From NCBI GenBank assembly GCA_037389465.1, contig JAZARR010000033.1, positions 2,022,501-2,086,500 on the forward strand: a DNA stretch of 64,000 nucleotides, in the 5' to 3' direction. This document shows positions 61,256 to 64,000 of this stretch, piece by piece (the stretch's first letter is position 1; each line of letters opens with the position of its first letter). Source of the DNA: Baylisascaris procyonis (Eukaryota; Nematoda; Chromadorea; Rhabditida; Ascarididae). Below the pieces are notes generated by a model. It worked only from the letters and a program-made list of their open reading frames with translations, searched no databases and was not told where the DNA came from. The position numbers and the translations under genes are program-made.

Positions 61256-61543
61256 CTTGTAGACACTTTTTTCAGGCTTCGAGTTTTGGGGAAATTTTTT
61301 TTATTAGATGACATGGCGCCTAGGCTAGGTTCGTTGGTGGGGAAAGTCTGGGAGGGGGAAATTGGAAAGCTTTTGAAAATTTCTTTCCTAAAGTTAAGCT
61401 TGTAGGCACTCTGACTCTCTTCCAAACTTCGAGTTTTGAGGAAATTTTTTTCCCATTGGATAACATGGCCCAATGGGAAGGCAAGGTTTATTGGTGGGCA
61501 AAACCCGGAAATGGGAACTTGGAAAATTTTTCTTCCATAATTA
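61256..61543. repeat. Tandem pair of ~143-bp repeat units
   Basis: Unit one 61256-61398, unit two 61399-61543. Both begin CTTGTAG-CACT and share CTTCGAGTTTTG-GGAAATTTTTTT, GA-ACATGGC, TTGGTGGG and a GGAAA-TTGGAAA end. Divergence is moderate. They probably belong to one dispersed repeat with the block before them. Confidence 0.75.
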
Positions 61544-61914
61544 ACGAACGTCGGTCAAAACTCTCTTTTGCTTCAATGAATTTTTACTGCTATTCCAGTT
61601 CCGTGCAGAGTCAAGTAGGGTTTTAGCGTCTATGGTGGTTTGTTGATGTTCGTGGGAATACATCACTTTTATTTTGTTGTGATCCAGGGTTTTCAGGATA
61701 TTGAAAAGTATTTCTGCCTTCTCTGAGAACCTTTTCTCGAGACGCGTCCAGTGTGCCATTCCACGCTTCGGGATATTTCCTTTTCAGTGCTCCATAACAT
61801 GCCTGAGCTACCTGTACCGGAAATATTGGAAATTGGATTGGGCGACTAAATTGTACACAAGTGGGGGAGTCTAAGAAATTATTTCACCTCCTTTTCCTGT
61901 AACCCCAACTGGAC

Positions 61915-62150
61915 GCAGAAGAAAGCAGGGGGTTCAAGGGAGTGGCAGCTCCCCTTATGGATTAATTCCCTTCGCAGTGATAAATAACTTTGTTCTCAAC
62001 ACTTGGAGAAATAATAATAAATGGAAGTGTGGTATTAGGTAATGAATTAAAGAACTATTTTTTCTATGACTAAGATTGTACGCGGATGAAAGCAGGGGGG
62101 TTCAAGTAGGGCGGCAGCCTCCTTTGTGTGTGAGTTCTCTCCCTTACAAT
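61915..62150. repeat. Pair of direct repeats containing GAAAGCAGGGGGTTCAAG
   Basis: The shared core lies at 61921-61938 and, with one extra G, at 62088-62106. Similarity extends into GGCAGC-CC and a TCCCTT-rich end. The units are about 167 bases apart. Confidence 0.7.
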
Positions 62151-62204
62151 TTACAACCGCGTTCGAACGTTTCGAAACGGTAGGTAAGCAGAGGTCAGAC
62201 CATG

Positions 62205-62350
62205 GTAGATCGGGCCTACTACTGTCATTTAATCTGCCATGGTTTGACCTGCCACTGATATTTAATCTACCACAGCTTGATCTAACACTGATTTTTGATC
62301 TACCATGGTTTGATCTACCGCTGATATTTGATTTGCCATGGTTCCATCCA
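62205..62350. repeat. 33-bp minisatellite, about four units
   Basis: The unit is close to CCATGGTTTGATCTACCGCT followed by GATATTTGATCTG. Because 33 is a multiple of three, the + frame stays open and reads an 11-residue repeat (LPWFDLPLIFD). There is no evidence that it is translated. Confidence 0.8.
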
Positions 62351-62850
62351 TCATGGCCTGTAGTTTCATAAATCCGATCTACTGCTATAGTTCCAGAAAT
62401 CCGTAGATTTTCGAATTTGGTGTTTCCTGCGTACTGACAACTTTAAATGATTCATTAAATGACCGCTGATTCGTTAATGCGACAACCAGATTGCTTTGTG
62501 CGAATAATTTATTTCTTTAGTTCGTCAAATCACTGTGTTCAGGCCACAGTGAGGGAACACGGTCTTTGTCACAAAAGCCGCTAACAGCAGCATGCTCTCA
62601 AACATTAACATCAACAGCATTAAACGTCCACCGTTCAGAATCACAAAAAGGGGTTCTTCTCCCACTTCTGGTTTAAACAGAAATAAGCTAATAATCCCCA
62701 TCCTGAAAATTTTGCAGTCAGAACCACCCAGGAACGTAATATTCAGCATCCCTTAATCTGTCTCAAAAATCCAATTCTCTTCAAAACTCAATAGATGACA
62801 AGCACATCAGCAGACAGTTTCATTTCGAATCGGAATATTTTCTCAGTATA

Positions 62851-62885
62851 TAAAGACGCGACTGTGTTCCCCGAAGATCAGCACA
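62851..62885 (+). promoter_or_regulatory. Possible core promoter (TATA box plus initiator)
   Basis: TATATAAAGACGCGACTG lies at about 62850, with an ATCAGCACA initiator-like element about 25-30 bases downstream. An ATG-led 27-codon frame (MQSKAHNDEICFHKN) follows at 62914, with no recognisable product. The arrangement is suggestive only. Confidence 0.2.
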
Positions 62886-63097
62886 ACAACTGGAAAGAAA
62901 CCGTGAGCAATTATGCAAAGCAAAGCACACAACGATGAAATATGTTTTCATAAAAATCTCTTCAACAAATCGCAATATAAACGTAGACCTTCATGATTCA
63001 TCAGCTACAAAATGGGAAAATCAAGCACCTGCTCAAGCACTTAACAGTACTATCCTATGCTTTCTGCATGAGCATTCATGTATCCGACTGGAAGAAA

Positions 63098-63160
63098 ATC
63101 AAGAAAAAAGAAAACGAAAATCAAGAAAAAAGAAAACGAAAATCAAGAAAAAAAGAAATG
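63098..63160. repeat. 22-bp A-rich tandem repeat, about 2.5 units
   Basis: The unit AATCAAGAAAAAAGAAAACG plus AA is repeated almost perfectly. It makes the surrounding frame Lys/Arg-rich; no gene is inferred. Confidence 0.8.
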
Positions 63161-64000
63161 CCAAATTTCGTCCATAATACCAACATGAACAAAAACACCC
63201 ATCAATGTGATGGGTCTTAATAGCGTTTTTTTCGTCAAAACATTTGAAGGAAATACTTCATTTTATTTTTTCAAAGGGAATCACTATGGAACTCTCCGAT
63301 CGTCAATTTAGCAGTTAGAATTGTTCAACAAACGCTTCTTTCACAGAAAAAACCAGCGCAAGCTGAAAGGGAATACGGATTTCCCAGAAAAGACATCCAA
63401 AGCACCGCATAAACAAACGGACGATTGAACAAAGTATATAATTTCAAGATTTCTAAATAAACGGTTCAGTAAAGGAATAATAACGCCTAATACAGTGTGG
63501 ATAAGTAGCTATCTGATACACAAATAAGCCATTAGTAAGAAAAAACAATCAGCGAATGCGTTCACTTCTACATTATGCGTAATTCAACATTTCGGAAAGA
63601 AAACAAAGTGCTTCAGGTTCAAGTTGATTACGTCTGGTTGGATGGAGGATATGGCAATTATACGGCATGCTTCACTTGCTCACCCACATCCGTTCTAGCA
63701 CTATCGAAGAATGCAGTGAGAGCAAATTATGGCCGATCAAAATGGCCTAAAATACGGTACTTTTGAAATGCGAAAGAATCTTCGAACTGCAACCAGATAT
63801 GAGGTCCGAGTTCGTGAAGCATTACACAGGGATTCAAACCGAAGTTATAGTGAAGTCAGCCTCTGAGACACGATAAATTCCGCATCGTATATGTAGGAAA
63901 TATAAAAGTAGCTGAGGCAATGACCACCTTTTGCGGTCGTCATGCAGGGCTTATATACAACAAGGAAGGTGCAGTTCGAGAAAGGAAGCCTAAAAATGAA
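63161..64000. other. Right edge of window, no gene assigned
   Basis: The + strand is A-rich, as in the block around BLCAP, which would fit an intron or flank of a minus-strand gene beyond the window. A short + frame at 63575-63766 contains QVDYVWLDGG, but I could not confirm a family. Confidence 0.4.

Noticed and set aside
63575..63766. QVDYVWLDGG, reminiscent of the glutamine synthetase start (QVEYVWIDGTG)
   Set aside because: The similarity stops after ten residues in all three frames, no RSKTRT-type continuation follows and no further exons are visible.

Overview
The window reads as nuclear DNA of a nematode with large introns, most likely a clade V parasite (strongylid-like). The species cannot be named from the sequence alone. 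The evidence is protein-coding exons of about 80-240 bp separated by 0.1-5 kb AT-rich introns, mostly ending in TTTCAG-type acceptors, closest resemblance to metazoan/nematode proteins, and decayed retroelements and tRNA-derived repeats in introns and intergenic DNA. Most open frames are chance. The real genes were built by joining exons whose phases agree and whose joined protein matches a known family.

Layout, left to right. (1) 1-1678, +: the last two exons of an oxysterol-binding-protein-related protein (ORP). (2) About 2.8-8.8 kb, +: several exon-like blocks of an unidentified gene or genes, ending near a poly(A) signal at 8815. (3) 9731-10027, +: single-exon SDHAF4, the succinate dehydrogenase assembly factor. 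(4) 12209-23485, +: complete seven-exon inositol monophosphatase (ttx-7/IMPA1 type, 284 aa). Its 4.9-kb intron 4 holds a decayed non-LTR reverse-transcriptase fragment flanked by direct repeats. (5) 28238 to about 33.7 kb, +: a Tctex-type dynein light chain with three solid exons and a tentative last one. (6) About 34-37 kb: degenerate transposon-like DNA with a broken gag-type zinc knuckle. (7) 38971-40453, -: complete two-exon BLCAP homologue (92 aa). (8) 45203-59497, +: complete 20-exon cytosolic alanyl-tRNA synthetase (969 aa). Its exon 8/9 junction lacks a GT donor. (9) 59.5-64 kb: a repeat-rich tail with a tRNA-like element, tandem repeats and a 33-bp minisatellite, and no recognised gene.

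These are independent housekeeping genes (lipid transfer, respiratory complex II assembly, inositol recycling, dynein cargo binding, a small conserved membrane protein, translation), not a pathway or operon; gaps between same-strand genes are 0.9 kb or more. I found no CRISPR array, rRNA or intact tRNA. I did not find a clearly novel biological system. The most useful second looks are the non-canonical aars-2 splice site, the conservation of the mammalian RNA-edited codons in BLCAP, the unidentified exon set at 2.8-8.8 kb, and the strand-asymmetry blocks that track gene orientation.
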